A stretch of 64,000 nt of DNA from an uncultured Acidobacteriia bacterium (GTDB lineage: Bacteria > Acidobacteriota > Terriglobia > Bryobacterales > Bryobacteraceae): positions 1 to 64,000 of the forward strand of contig CAITIX010000241.1 in assembly GCA_903892565.1 (NCBI GenBank), written 5' to 3'. Both the position numbers and the translations under genes were made by a program. This document shows, piece after piece, positions 9,905 through 17,908 of this stretch (its first letter is position 1; every line of letters begins with the position of its first letter). Below the pieces are notes generated by a model. That model was not told the DNA's origin. It worked only from the letters and a program-made list of their open reading frames with translations, and made no database searches.

Positions 9905-11031
9905 AACCTCCCACGCTGCCGCTGCGTCCGGAAACGCCCACGGAAATGTTCCTTCTGGCCATCGGCTCCGTATGCGGGGCGATTTTGGGCAATGCTCTTG
10001 CCTTCCTGAGCTTCGTGTCTGCGCCGAAGATCCGGACCACCAGCCATATTGGGCTCTTGGGGAACATCCCGATTCTGGTCAGTCTGCCCGGAAACACTCC
10101 GTTATTCAGCCCGTCGAAACTTTCGACGCGCACGATCAACCACTCGCTTATGGCGCTGGTCGCGGTGACCATCGTGTCCGCGACAGGATGCGGAATCGTT
10201 GGGGGGAACCGATTCGCCGCGGAACTGGCCGCGGGCAACTCGGCACTGAAAACCGCAGACTATCGAGTGGCGGAGCTGCGCTATCGCAAGGCAATCAACA
10301 TCGACGCGCGCAGCGGAGAAGCGCATGAGGGATTATCTCGCGTGTATCTCGCCACTGGAAATTCGATGCGCGCCGATGAAGAGCTAATCCGCGCGGCTGA
10401 GCTATTGCCGGATCGCGCCGAGATCGCCGAACATCTCGCGGACCTTACGTATCAAATCTATTTCGCCGATCCTGGACGTCCCGTCACCCGCTTGCGCGAG
10501 CTGGAGATCCGAACGAAGAACCTGCTGAAAAGCTGGCCTGATCGGCCCACGGGATTCCGACTCGCCGGACTCGTTTTAGTCGAACGGCACCGCAACACCG
10601 AGGCCATAGACGTCATGGAAAGCGGACTCGCACGCATCGAAGACGGCGATCTACGCACGCAGCTTGCGGCCATTTACTTCGAGAATGGCGATCAAGCGAA
10701 GGCGGAAGCGCATCTTCGTGCGGCGATCCGGGTCAATCCCCGTTACGTGCCTGCCTTCGACCTGCTCTACTTGCAACTGATGGAGCGCGCGAAGGTGGCG
10801 GCGGCGCGTGAGGTCTTGGACGATAAGCTCCGGCAAAACCATAATCTGGAAACCGCCCTGCAGTTGGCTCCGCACGATGATGCCGCTGGCCAGCGCGCCC
10901 TCGCCGAAGAATTGCGGGCAACGGCGGCGCAAGAGTTCGCAAAGGGGCCGGAGACGAACGCCCGCATCGGAGACTTTTGGCTCAATCGCGCCGAACTCGC
11001 TCGCCGCCTGACCGATTCGAACGCGCTATAA
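9853..11031 (+). CDS. GumC/Wzz C-terminal remnant joined to a PEP-CTERM-type TPR lipoprotein
   Basis: 392 aa from a TTG at 9853, or about 293 aa from ATG 10150. Residues 1-85 (ELVEPPTLPLRPETPTE, then the membrane stretch FLLAIGSVCGAILGNALAF) match the C-terminal end of GumC/Wzz chain-length determinants. They continue the coiled coil of the previous frame across a one-base deletion near 9841-9850. From ATG 10150 a new signal-like stretch with a possible lipobox (SATGC) begins. It is followed by at least five TPR units (for example YRKAINIDARSGEAHEGLSR), resembling PrsT, the TPR lipoprotein of exosortase/exopolysaccharide loci, though much shorter than that family's usual ~900 aa. The TPR part may still be a working gene starting at 10150. 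No exosortase is present in the window. Confidence 0.55.
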   Translation: MSSDVERHGHGETAELVEPPTLPLRPETPTEMFLLAIGSVCGAILGNALAFLSFVSAPKIRTTSHIGLLGNIPILVSLPGNTPLFSPSKLSTRTINHSLMALVAVTIVSATGCGIVGGNRFAAELAAGNSALKTADYRVAELRYRKAINIDARSGEAHEGLSRVYLATGNSMRADEELIRAAELLPDRAEIAEHLADLTYQIYFADPGRPVTRLRELEIRTKNLLKSWPDRPTGFRLAGLVLVERHRNTEAIDVMESGLARIEDGDLRTQLAAIYFENGDQAKAEAHLRAAIRVNPRYVPAFDLLYLQLMERAKVAAAREVLDDKLRQNHNLETALQLAPHDDAAGQRALAEELRATAAQEFAKGPETNARIGDFWLNRAELARRLTDSNAL

Positions 11032-11034
11032 CTT

Positions 11035-11829
11035 CTATTTCACAGGCTTTGGCGCAGCCTTCGGTTCGTCTTTCACCTCGTCGCCGAAGGTGATCTTTAC
11101 GTCGGATTTGAACTGCTTGTAATCTTCGTATCGAATCGTCTGGCGCATGCGCTGATCGCCGGTCTGAAAGTGCAGAGTCGAGTTCGCCACCGTGTAGGTG
11201 GGAAACCAATACTTGCCATCGATCTGCTCGCGATAGGTTTCAAACTTCGGAAATTGGTTATCGCCCTTCTTGCTGGTGGTGCCCAGGCCCCGCCCGTAGG
11301 ACTTCACGATTTGCAGGTCGCGATCATCCACCCAGACTTCTCCCGCAAAGTAGCGTTGCCCCGCGTCCAGTTTTTTGGGTCTGACAGCAAACAGATAGCA
11401 TCCGATCTCGTCGACATTCTGATGCCCCAGATAGCGGATCTTGTACTTGGGCAGCTCGGACGAAGTCAATACAAAGGGCTGGACGCTCTGCATGTCCTGC
11501 ATATCTTCGGGAGTCAGCAGGATGTTGTGCAGCGTCGGCACAGGCGAACGTACCACTTTTTCCGTTCGTTTTCCGTCGCCCGCGAACACGATGTCGGAGA
11601 CAGTTTCCCAGCGACCCGTGATGTTGCCGGAATCGTCGAGCTCCTGAATGCGCGCAGTCTGGCGATACGTGTAGTTTTCGCGCGCCTTCGAGAAGTCGGA
11701 TTCCTTGGCCGCGAACTTTTGGATGATGTCGTCGATCTGCGAAGCGGAGGGCTCCTGCACACCAGCCGCGAGCAGAGGTACGGCGGCGAACAGAACTGGG
11801 CCGAGAATGCGTAGTACGGGAACGCGCAT
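11035..11829 (-). CDS. Secreted protein, lipoprotein-carrier-like fold
   Basis: 264 aa with a signal peptide over about residues 1-22 (ending LLAAG). The rest alternates beta strands, with motifs such as FAGEVWVDDRDLQIVKSYG, as in the large set of acidobacterial exported proteins related to the LolA/LolB fold. It ends in a Lys/Pro-rich tail. It converges with the TPR gene (3-bp gap), and its upstream side faces the sdh terminator, so it is probably transcribed alone. The function is unknown; binding of a lipid or hydrophobic ligand in the periplasm is only a guess from the fold. Confidence 0.65.
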   Translation of the reverse strand: MRVPVLRILGPVLFAAVPLLAAGVQEPSASQIDDIIQKFAAKESDFSKARENYTYRQTARIQELDDSGNITGRWETVSDIVFAGDGKRTEKVVRSPVPTLHNILLTPEDMQDMQSVQPFVLTSSELPKYKIRYLGHQNVDEIGCYLFAVRPKKLDAGQRYFAGEVWVDDRDLQIVKSYGRGLGTTSKKGDNQFPKFETYREQIDGKYWFPTYTVANSTLHFQTGDQRMRQTIRYEDYKQFKSDVKITFGDEVKDEPKAAPKPVK

Positions 11830-11875
11830 ACTTCCACGTTAGTCATTCCTGGGGCGGCGGTCAAACGGGCACGAC

Positions 11876-11920
11876 TCAAAACAAAAACGCCTCCCGAAGC
11901 GGAGGGGGCTTCGAGAGGCG
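11876..11920 (-). terminator. Rho-independent terminator of the sdh operon
   Basis: On the minus strand, a strong GC stem (CGCCTC...GAGGCG and CGAAGC...GCTTCG, 11888-11920) is followed by a T-rich tract (complement of 11876-11887). It lies 21 bp beyond the sdhB stop at 11941. Confidence 0.8.
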
Positions 11921-11940
11921 CAAGGGAGCAACAGAACAAC

Positions 11941-12672
11941 TTACTTGAACATCTTTGCGAGCGGATCGAAGAACACATCGACCACGCGTTCCTTCAGTGG
12001 AATGATCGCGTTATCGGTGATCTTGATTTCTTCCGGGCAGACCTTGGTGCAGCACTTGGTGATGTTGCAATAGCCGATACCGAAGTCTTCCTTCAGAGCG
12101 GGCACTCGGTCGCCGGTGTCGATCGGATTCATCTCCATTTGCGCCGTGTAGATCAGGAAGCGCGGACCGATGAACTCGTCGTGCAAATGGTGATCGCGCA
12201 GAACGTGGCACACGTCCTGGCACAGGAAACATTCAATACACTTGCGGAATTCCTGCGGACGATCCACGTCGGCCTGCTGGACGCGCCATGAACCATCGGC
12301 GGCATCCGGTTTGCGCGGCTTGAACTTCGCGATCTTTTTCTTGACTTCGTAGTTCCACGAAACGTCCGTCACCAGATCTTTCACATGGGGGAACGTCTGC
12401 ATGGGCTCGATCGTCACAGGCTGCGTGAGATCGAGCTGATTGAGCCGCGTCATGCACATCAAACGCGGCTTGCCGTTGATTTCCGCCGAGCACGAACCGC
12501 ACTTGCCGGCCTTGCAATTCCAGCGCACGGCCATGTCGTTGGCCACTGTGGCCTGCACGCGATGCACGGCATCGAGCACCACCATACCGGAGGAGATTTC
12601 GGTTTTATAGTCGACGAACTTGCCAGTGCCGCGTTCGCCGCGCCAAATGCGAAATGTTGCTGTGTCCGCCAT
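11941..12672 (-). CDS. sdhB: Succinate dehydrogenase iron-sulfur subunit
   Basis: 243-aa electron-transfer subunit of complex II. Cys53, Cys58, Cys61 and Cys73 hold the [2Fe-2S] cluster. Cys145, Cys148, Cys151 with Cys212 fit the [4Fe-4S] site, and Cys155 with Cys202 and Cys208 fit the [3Fe-4S] site (CIECFLCQDVC and CNITKCCTKVC). It starts directly after the sdhA stop (TAA then ATG with no gap), so it is translationally coupled. The order is sdhC-sdhA-sdhB. The short second cysteine block and the membrane anchor type point to the Sdh1-like complex known from mycobacteria. Confidence 0.95.
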   Translation of the reverse strand: MADTATFRIWRGERGTGKFVDYKTEISSGMVVLDAVHRVQATVANDMAVRWNCKAGKCGSCSAEINGKPRLMCMTRLNQLDLTQPVTIEPMQTFPHVKDLVTDVSWNYEVKKKIAKFKPRKPDAADGSWRVQQADVDRPQEFRKCIECFLCQDVCHVLRDHHLHDEFIGPRFLIYTAQMEMNPIDTGDRVPALKEDFGIGYCNITKCCTKVCPEEIKITDNAIIPLKERVVDVFFDPLAKMFK

Positions 12673-14487
12673 TTACTTACCCTCCTCGATCGCAGCCTTC
12701 AAGTCATCCGTGAGCGGCACAACCGGGATCTTTTCGATCTTGGGGCGCCCATCCGGACCCTTGGTGACGCGCAGGTTCCACTTCGCCCACTCGTCGGATT
12801 TCGCTTGATAATCTTCGCGGAAGTGACCGCCGCGCGATTCCTTACGTTCAATACCCGCGAGCGTGATGATCTCCGAAATCGAGAGCATGTTTTCGAGATC
12901 CAGAGCCGTATGCCAGCCCGTGTTGTACTCGATATTGCCAGAGACACCGGCACGCACCGCACGTTCGCGAAGCTTCGCGATCTTGCCGAGCGCTTGCTCC
13001 ATCTCGCCTTCCACGCGCACGATGCCGACCAGGTCCTGCATGAAATCCTGCAGTTCGGCCTGGATGGTAAACGGATTTTCTCCCGACGCTCCACGTTCGA
13101 ACGGCGCAAGAGCTTCCTTCGCGGAAGCCTCCAGCTCGGTTTTGCTGATCTTTCCGGCTCCGTTTTCCTTGGCGAACTTCGCAGCGTACTCGCCCGCGCG
13201 CTTGCCAAAGACGAGCAGATCGGACAGCGAGTTGCCACCCAACCGATTCGCTCCGTGCAATCCGGCAGCGCATTCACCGGCGGCGAACAAGCCGTTGACG
13301 CCGGACATCTGCGTATCGGCATCCACCTGGATGCCACCCATGATGTAGTGCGTGGTCGGGCCGACTTCCATCGGCTCCTTGGTGATGTCGAGATCCGCCA
13401 GCTGCTTGAACTGGTGATACATGCTCGGCAGCTTTTTCTTGATGTGCTCCGCGGCATTCGGGAGCTTTTCCTTGATCCACGCGATGTCGAGGAACACGCC
13501 GCCGTGCGGACTTCCCCGCCCGGCTTTCACTTCGCGGTTGATGCAACGCGCCACGTGATCGCGCGTCAGCAGTTCTGGTGGACGCCGCGCGCTCTTATCG
13601 CCCTGCGTATAGCGCCAGCCTTCTTCCGGATTGTCGGCCGTCTGGTTCTTGTAGTTGTCCGGGATATCGTCGAACATGAACCGCTTGCCGTCCTTGTTGC
13701 GAAGCACGCCGCCTTCGCCACGAACGCCTTCGGTCACCAGGATGCCTTTGACCGACGGAGGCCACACCATGCCCGTGGGATGGAACTGTACAAATTCCAT
13801 GTCGAGCAGCGCGGCTCCTGCCTGATACGCCAGAGCTTGGCCGTCAGCCGTATATTCCCAGCTGTTGCTGGTGACTTTGAACGAACGTCCCACGCCGCCG
13901 GTGGCCAAGACAACAGCCTTGGCGTTGAACGTGATGAAGCGGCCTTTTTCGCGATCGTACGCAAACGCGCCGACGCAACGGTTGCCATCCATCATCAATT
14001 TGATGACGGTGTGCTCCGCGAAAACGTCCATGCCCTGGTGGATGCCATGATCCTGCAGAGTGCGGATCATTTCCAGACCAGTGCGATCGCCGACGTGCGC
14101 CAAGCGCGGATAACGGTGGCCGCCGAAGTTACGCTGCAGAATGCGGCCGTCTTGCGTGCGATCGAAAATCGCGCCCCATTCTTCCAGTTCATGCACACGC
14201 GCCGGAGCTTCCTTGGCGTGCAGTTCCGCCATGCGGCAATTGTTCAGATATTGCCCGCCACGCATGGTGTCGGCAAAGTGAACGCGCCAGTTATCGCGAT
14301 CGTCCACGTGGCCCATGGCCGCAGCCATTCCGCCTTCCGCCATGACCGTGTGGGCCTTGCCCAACAGCGACTTCGTGACAACCGCAGTCTTGCAACCTGC
14401 ATTCGACGCTTCAATGGCCGCGCGCAATCCGGCACCGCCTGCGCCAATCACCAACACATCGTAATCGTGAATCGGATAGTCCGCCAT
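12673..14487 (-). CDS. sdhA: Succinate dehydrogenase flavoprotein subunit
   Basis: 604-aa catalytic subunit that oxidises succinate to fumarate in the TCA cycle. I chose ATG 14487, 2 bp after the sdhC stop, because the FAD Rossmann motif GAGGAG then falls at residues 15-20, as usual; an upstream in-frame extension would lie inside sdhC. His46 in KAHTVMAEGG is the expected site of covalent FAD attachment. NREVKAGRGSPHGGVFLDI carries the substrate-binding region, and HGANRLGGNSL is a later FAD-binding motif. Length and order of motifs are those of a full SdhA. Confidence 0.96.
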   Translation of the reverse strand: MADYPIHDYDVLVIGAGGAGLRAAIEASNAGCKTAVVTKSLLGKAHTVMAEGGMAAAMGHVDDRDNWRVHFADTMRGGQYLNNCRMAELHAKEAPARVHELEEWGAIFDRTQDGRILQRNFGGHRYPRLAHVGDRTGLEMIRTLQDHGIHQGMDVFAEHTVIKLMMDGNRCVGAFAYDREKGRFITFNAKAVVLATGGVGRSFKVTSNSWEYTADGQALAYQAGAALLDMEFVQFHPTGMVWPPSVKGILVTEGVRGEGGVLRNKDGKRFMFDDIPDNYKNQTADNPEEGWRYTQGDKSARRPPELLTRDHVARCINREVKAGRGSPHGGVFLDIAWIKEKLPNAAEHIKKKLPSMYHQFKQLADLDITKEPMEVGPTTHYIMGGIQVDADTQMSGVNGLFAAGECAAGLHGANRLGGNSLSDLLVFGKRAGEYAAKFAKENGAGKISKTELEASAKEALAPFERGASGENPFTIQAELQDFMQDLVGIVRVEGEMEQALGKIAKLRERAVRAGVSGNIEYNTGWHTALDLENMLSISEIITLAGIERKESRGGHFREDYQAKSDEWAKWNLRVTKGPDGRPKIEKIPVVPLTDDLKAAIEEGK

Positions 14488-14489
14488 GG

Positions 14490-15323
14490 TTAAAAAATGC
14501 TCCAATCCGTCCAGGTTCCAGAGGCACACATGCGGACGTAGAAATCGACGAAGCCGACGTAGAACATGCTGATCCACGCCCACTTCATGTGGTTTTTATT
14601 CAAGCCGGAGACGCAGTCGTAGCACTTCTTGCGCGCAGGCGAATCGGAAAGAACGTCCTTCTTGCCGCCGATCAAGTGGCGCAGCGAGTGGCATCCGAAC
14701 GTGTACATCCCGAGCAAAATCGGATTCAGAATCAGCACCAGCGATCCCACGTGAACACCAAAATGCTTGTTGCCTTCGGGACCGAACCACAGCGCTTTCC
14801 AGCCGTCGTAGGCCAGCAAGAAGATGAACACGATGGCGGCGTAGAGCGCGTAGCGATGGACGTTTTGGAAGATCAACGGAAAATACTTTTCGCCCAGATA
14901 CTTGTTGCGCGGCTCGCCGACGGCGCACGATGGTGGATCCATCCACCATCCCTTGTAATACGCACCTCGGTAGTAATAGCAGGTGAAGCGGAACGCCAGC
15001 GGAAAGATCAGAATCAGCATGGCGGGCGAGAACGCGATCGGCATGAAACTCGGCCACCAGGACGGCGTGGGGCCGGGATCGGTGGTGAGGCCGCTGGCCG
15101 AGACGGGGCCTTCTTGCGTGAGCAAAGGCGAATACATCGGAGAGATGTAATCGGCTCCACCGCCCACGAAGTGGAAATGGGTGGGCGTCAGTAGCGACCA
15201 GTTGGCGTAGATGATGAACGCCAAATAGCCCAGGAAAATATACAGTGGTTCGACCCACCAGTTATCGGTGCGGCGCGTTTCGCCAAAGCCCCTTTTAGTA
15301 AGGGGGACGTCAATGGAGGACAT
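14490..15323 (-). CDS. sdhC: Succinate dehydrogenase membrane anchor, Sdh1 type
   Basis: 277-aa membrane subunit with about five transmembrane segments (near residues 25-45, 92-112, 155-173, 188-206 and 247-265). It replaces the usual two small SdhC/SdhD subunits. The N-terminal NWWVEPLYIFLGYLAF, then YISPMYSPLL and GCHSLRHLIGG, recall the single-anchor subunit of mycobacterial Sdh1. His residues in NVHRY, GVHVG and GCHSLRH are candidates for haem ligands. It is the first gene of the operon. The assignment comes from position and these motifs. Confidence 0.85.
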   Translation of the reverse strand: MSSIDVPLTKRGFGETRRTDNWWVEPLYIFLGYLAFIIYANWSLLTPTHFHFVGGGADYISPMYSPLLTQEGPVSASGLTTDPGPTPSWWPSFMPIAFSPAMLILIFPLAFRFTCYYYRGAYYKGWWMDPPSCAVGEPRNKYLGEKYFPLIFQNVHRYALYAAIVFIFLLAYDGWKALWFGPEGNKHFGVHVGSLVLILNPILLGMYTFGCHSLRHLIGGKKDVLSDSPARKKCYDCVSGLNKNHMKWAWISMFYVGFVDFYVRMCASGTWTDWSIF

Positions 15324-15489
15324 TCAAAGCTCCCTGAGAGTTGTGGAATACGAGGTAATCGATAAGGATAGCGTTTCTTGCTCTAGTTTATCAAGCCGCC
15401 GCGACAAGAGGAGGCTCGCTTTTCCCAGCCGCAATCGGAATGGCAGATCGTGAACTGAGAGTTTTCGCGCCAGTTTATACTATTAGTTG
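15324..15489. promoter_or_regulatory. Divergent region between sdh and a small coiled-coil gene
   Basis: 166 bp. A TATACT at 15476-15481 could be a -10 box for the rightward gene, but it ends only 8 bp before the ATG at 15490. If used, it would give an almost leaderless mRNA, and no Shine-Dalgarno is visible. No clear -35 box. The leftward sdh promoter was not identified. Confidence 0.35.
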
Positions 15490-15684
15490 ATGAACATTGA
15501 CGAAAGATTGGAAGCCATAGCGCAAAGCGTCGAACTCATCGCGCACATGCAGATGAAGAACGAAGAGGCGCATCAAAAGAACGAGGTTCTCCTCGGTCAA
15601 GTGATGGAAAGCGTCAACAGCCTCGCGCGCATTGCGCATGCCCACGAACGTCGCATCTCTGATCTTGAGGATCGCCAGAACTAG
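15490..15684 (+). CDS. Small coiled-coil protein
   Basis: 64 aa, predicted to be one long amphipathic helix: heptad-like spacing of Leu/Ile/Met from residue 6 to 60 (IAQSVELIAHMQMKNEEAHQ and SVNSLARIAHAHERRISDLE). Charged, cytoplasmic, no cysteine and no signal. Small helical proteins of this look are common beside unrelated genes in Acidobacteria and Cyanobacteria; none has a role I can name. I start it at ATG 15490, not the TTG one codon earlier. It converges with the next gene, 15 bp away. Confidence 0.6.
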   Translation: MNIDERLEAIAQSVELIAHMQMKNEEAHQKNEVLLGQVMESVNSLARIAHAHERRISDLEDRQN

Positions 15685-15699
15685 TTCGGATTCCGCGCG

Positions 15700-17679
15700 C
15701 TACTTCAACCCTTGCACGAAATCCCATTCCTCGGCGCCGCGCTTGACCAGCTCCGGGACATCTTTCGGCATCAGGAATCGATCCTTCACGAGCGCTTCCG
15801 CGGCAGTCTCGAACTTTTTGAGGTAATCGTCCTTGCCCGCGTAGCGTTCTTCGATGGAGGGGCGCGGATCGCCCGTCGCCATGCGTTCGGCTCTGGTCCG
15901 CGCGAACGGAATCATCGAACCCGCCTGGGTGAACAAATGCTCCGACCCGCCGATTTCTTTTGAGCGCAAGTTCCAGCCCGTGTAGGTCGCGAGCGGCACC
16001 TGGATCTCGGGCATCTTCGCGCCCGCGAGATCGATGCCATCGGCATTCACCTGCGGTACCAGCACCGGATACGGCTTGCCGAGCTGCGGAGGCTCAATCG
16101 TGGCGATGCCTTTGGTGAAGAACTCGGGGCCGTAATTCGACGGATACGCCAAGTGGATCAGCGTTGGGAATTCCACGCCCGGAATTTTCGGAAACTTCAC
16201 TTCATTGACCGGCACCAGTTCCCCGGCGGAGATGAGCGGATAGCGCGAGGGCGGGGGCGCTTTATCGTTCTTGATCCACTCGTTCATATCGACGAGCAGT
16301 GCGCGGAACATCCACTGGTAAGGATTCGGGCTCGGCAGATTCCGTGCGCCTGTCGGTTTCGGAGGAAACGCGGCCGGTCCGTGCTGGCCGCCGGTGAACA
16401 TATAAATGCGCGTGCTGGAGATGGGTTTCACGTCGCTCTTGCCATCCAGACTGATGTGAATCAGCGACGCCGCGCGTCCATAATATTCGTGCGACGAATT
16501 CATGTAGAAAATGCGTGGCCAGAATTGCCCGCGCATGGCGTGCGTGAGCAGTCCGTCTTTCCGGCCTGTCTCCGGATCGGTTTCCTCGGCGTCCGTGAAC
16601 GGGAAAAGATCGACCGGCGTCAGCGTGTTGAAGAACGGATTACTATCGCGCGAAGGCTGCGCGAAGCGCATGTTGAAGCCTCCGCGGCCCCCGCCCGAAA
16701 CATCGGCCATGATTCCGTCGAACACCTTGCGGCCTTCCTCATCACGATTGAAGCCGTTGTAGAGGAACGTGCGCAGCAGGCGTCCGCTTTGCGAAATGCC
16801 GAAGCCGATGGCGCGCGCATAACGATCCTCGGGAGCGTTGGCCACGCGGCCGCCGTATTTCAGCCACGAGATGGTATCGCGAATCGCGGCGAGGCCCACG
16901 CCCGATACCGGCGAGTCCTGCGCCGTGTAAACCAGTTCGTACAAGCGTCCGGGATCGAAGCCGCCCTTGAGCACGACAACCGAGTTGTCCTCAACGTGCC
17001 AGTCGTCGCGAGGAACCGTTTTCCGCGGACCTTCCACTTGATCGCGAACCGTCAACTGCAGCGCCTTGTCGTCGGGATTCAGGACGGGATACGGCTGGTG
17101 CCCGCGATCCGCCACGCTCTGGCGATCCGTGCGCTTGTCCACAATAAACTCGGCGCGCACAATACCCTGGATTCCTTCGACCACCGGCGGATACAGGCGC
17201 ACCAGGCCCGGAGTTTTCGGCATATCGCCCTGCCAGCCCAGCCAGACGAGCGTATAGCCCTGCTCCAGCAAAAACGCATCGCCGAAATCTTCCGGCTTGC
17301 GCGGGTCAAGATTTCCGGCGCGATGAAACGCCGCCAGCATCCCCTTCGCTCCGCGATTCGACGCTTCGTAGAGCACCGTGCCGTTGCCCCTCTTGGCCTC
17401 GCGCGGCTTCAGGATATAAATGTCCGCGGCGAACTCCACCAACCCGGCTTTTGTATGGGGAGCCAGGCCGATGTCGGCGATCGGCAGATTGACCCCCGCC
17501 GTCGGATCAATCGAAAAATGTGCCAAACCAACGATGCGTTCGTACGATCCGACTGGTCCAAAAACCTTCGAATTGAGAACCGTGCTGCGGTCCGTGATGT
17601 CGATGCTCACAATGGCGCCCTGGCTGCAGGCGGCCGCGAGCATCCCGATGCAAATAAGCTTTTTCCAGAGTTGGAGCAT
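15700..17679 (-). CDS. Secreted alpha/beta-hydrolase domain protein
   Basis: 659 aa. I chose ATG 17679, which gives a signal peptide (about residues 1-22, ending ACSQGA); the longer upstream frame runs into a palindromic repeat. The nucleophile region is GFGISQSGR, near residue 290, and the Ser is the presumed nucleophile. FDGIMADVSGGGRGGFNMRF and GGQHGPAAFP are further conserved stretches of the large alpha/beta-hydrolase family often found in Bryobacterales. It is probably a periplasmic esterase. The substrate is unknown. It stands alone. Confidence 0.75.
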   Translation of the reverse strand: MLQLWKKLICIGMLAAACSQGAIVSIDITDRSTVLNSKVFGPVGSYERIVGLAHFSIDPTAGVNLPIADIGLAPHTKAGLVEFAADIYILKPREAKRGNGTVLYEASNRGAKGMLAAFHRAGNLDPRKPEDFGDAFLLEQGYTLVWLGWQGDMPKTPGLVRLYPPVVEGIQGIVRAEFIVDKRTDRQSVADRGHQPYPVLNPDDKALQLTVRDQVEGPRKTVPRDDWHVEDNSVVVLKGGFDPGRLYELVYTAQDSPVSGVGLAAIRDTISWLKYGGRVANAPEDRYARAIGFGISQSGRLLRTFLYNGFNRDEEGRKVFDGIMADVSGGGRGGFNMRFAQPSRDSNPFFNTLTPVDLFPFTDAEETDPETGRKDGLLTHAMRGQFWPRIFYMNSSHEYYGRAASLIHISLDGKSDVKPISSTRIYMFTGGQHGPAAFPPKPTGARNLPSPNPYQWMFRALLVDMNEWIKNDKAPPPSRYPLISAGELVPVNEVKFPKIPGVEFPTLIHLAYPSNYGPEFFTKGIATIEPPQLGKPYPVLVPQVNADGIDLAGAKMPEIQVPLATYTGWNLRSKEIGGSEHLFTQAGSMIPFARTRAERMATGDPRPSIEERYAGKDDYLKKFETAAEALVKDRFLMPKDVPELVKRGAEEWDFVQGLK

Positions 17680-17772
17680 GATTTCGTCCCAGTTTAGCAG
17701 CCGGAGTTGCCGGGAACAGGCCGACGCACGGTCTTCCACGTCCAGGCATAGCCGGTAGCTGCGAGGCATCGC

Positions 17773-17861
17773 GGTAAAACCCCGCGGCGTGAGCCCGGGG
17801 ATACATCCATGCTTTATCACGCCTGCAAGTGTATCCCCGCACTCACGTGCGGGGTTTTACC
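17773..17861. repeat. 89-bp palindromic element
   Basis: Two ~32-bp arms (17773-17804 and 17830-17861) are nearly perfect inverted copies: GGTAAAACCCCGC...GGGGATACA on the left, and TGTATCCCCGCA...GCGGGGTTTTACC on the right. The loop is about 25 bp. It lies between the stop of the TonB receptor pseudogene and the start of the hydrolase gene. Its form suits a REP/MITE-like repeat or a strong transcript-end hairpin. I saw no second copy in this window. Confidence 0.7.
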
Positions 17862-17908
17862 ATTGCCGGACCCAAGCGTTAGCGGCTCCCAGCAACTCTG
17901 AAAATGGT

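Noticed and set aside
12385-14493. 702-codon open frame antisense to sdhA
   Set aside because: It mirrors sdhA codons in a GC-rich genome, has no family resemblance and no start signal. The sdhA reading is beyond doubt.
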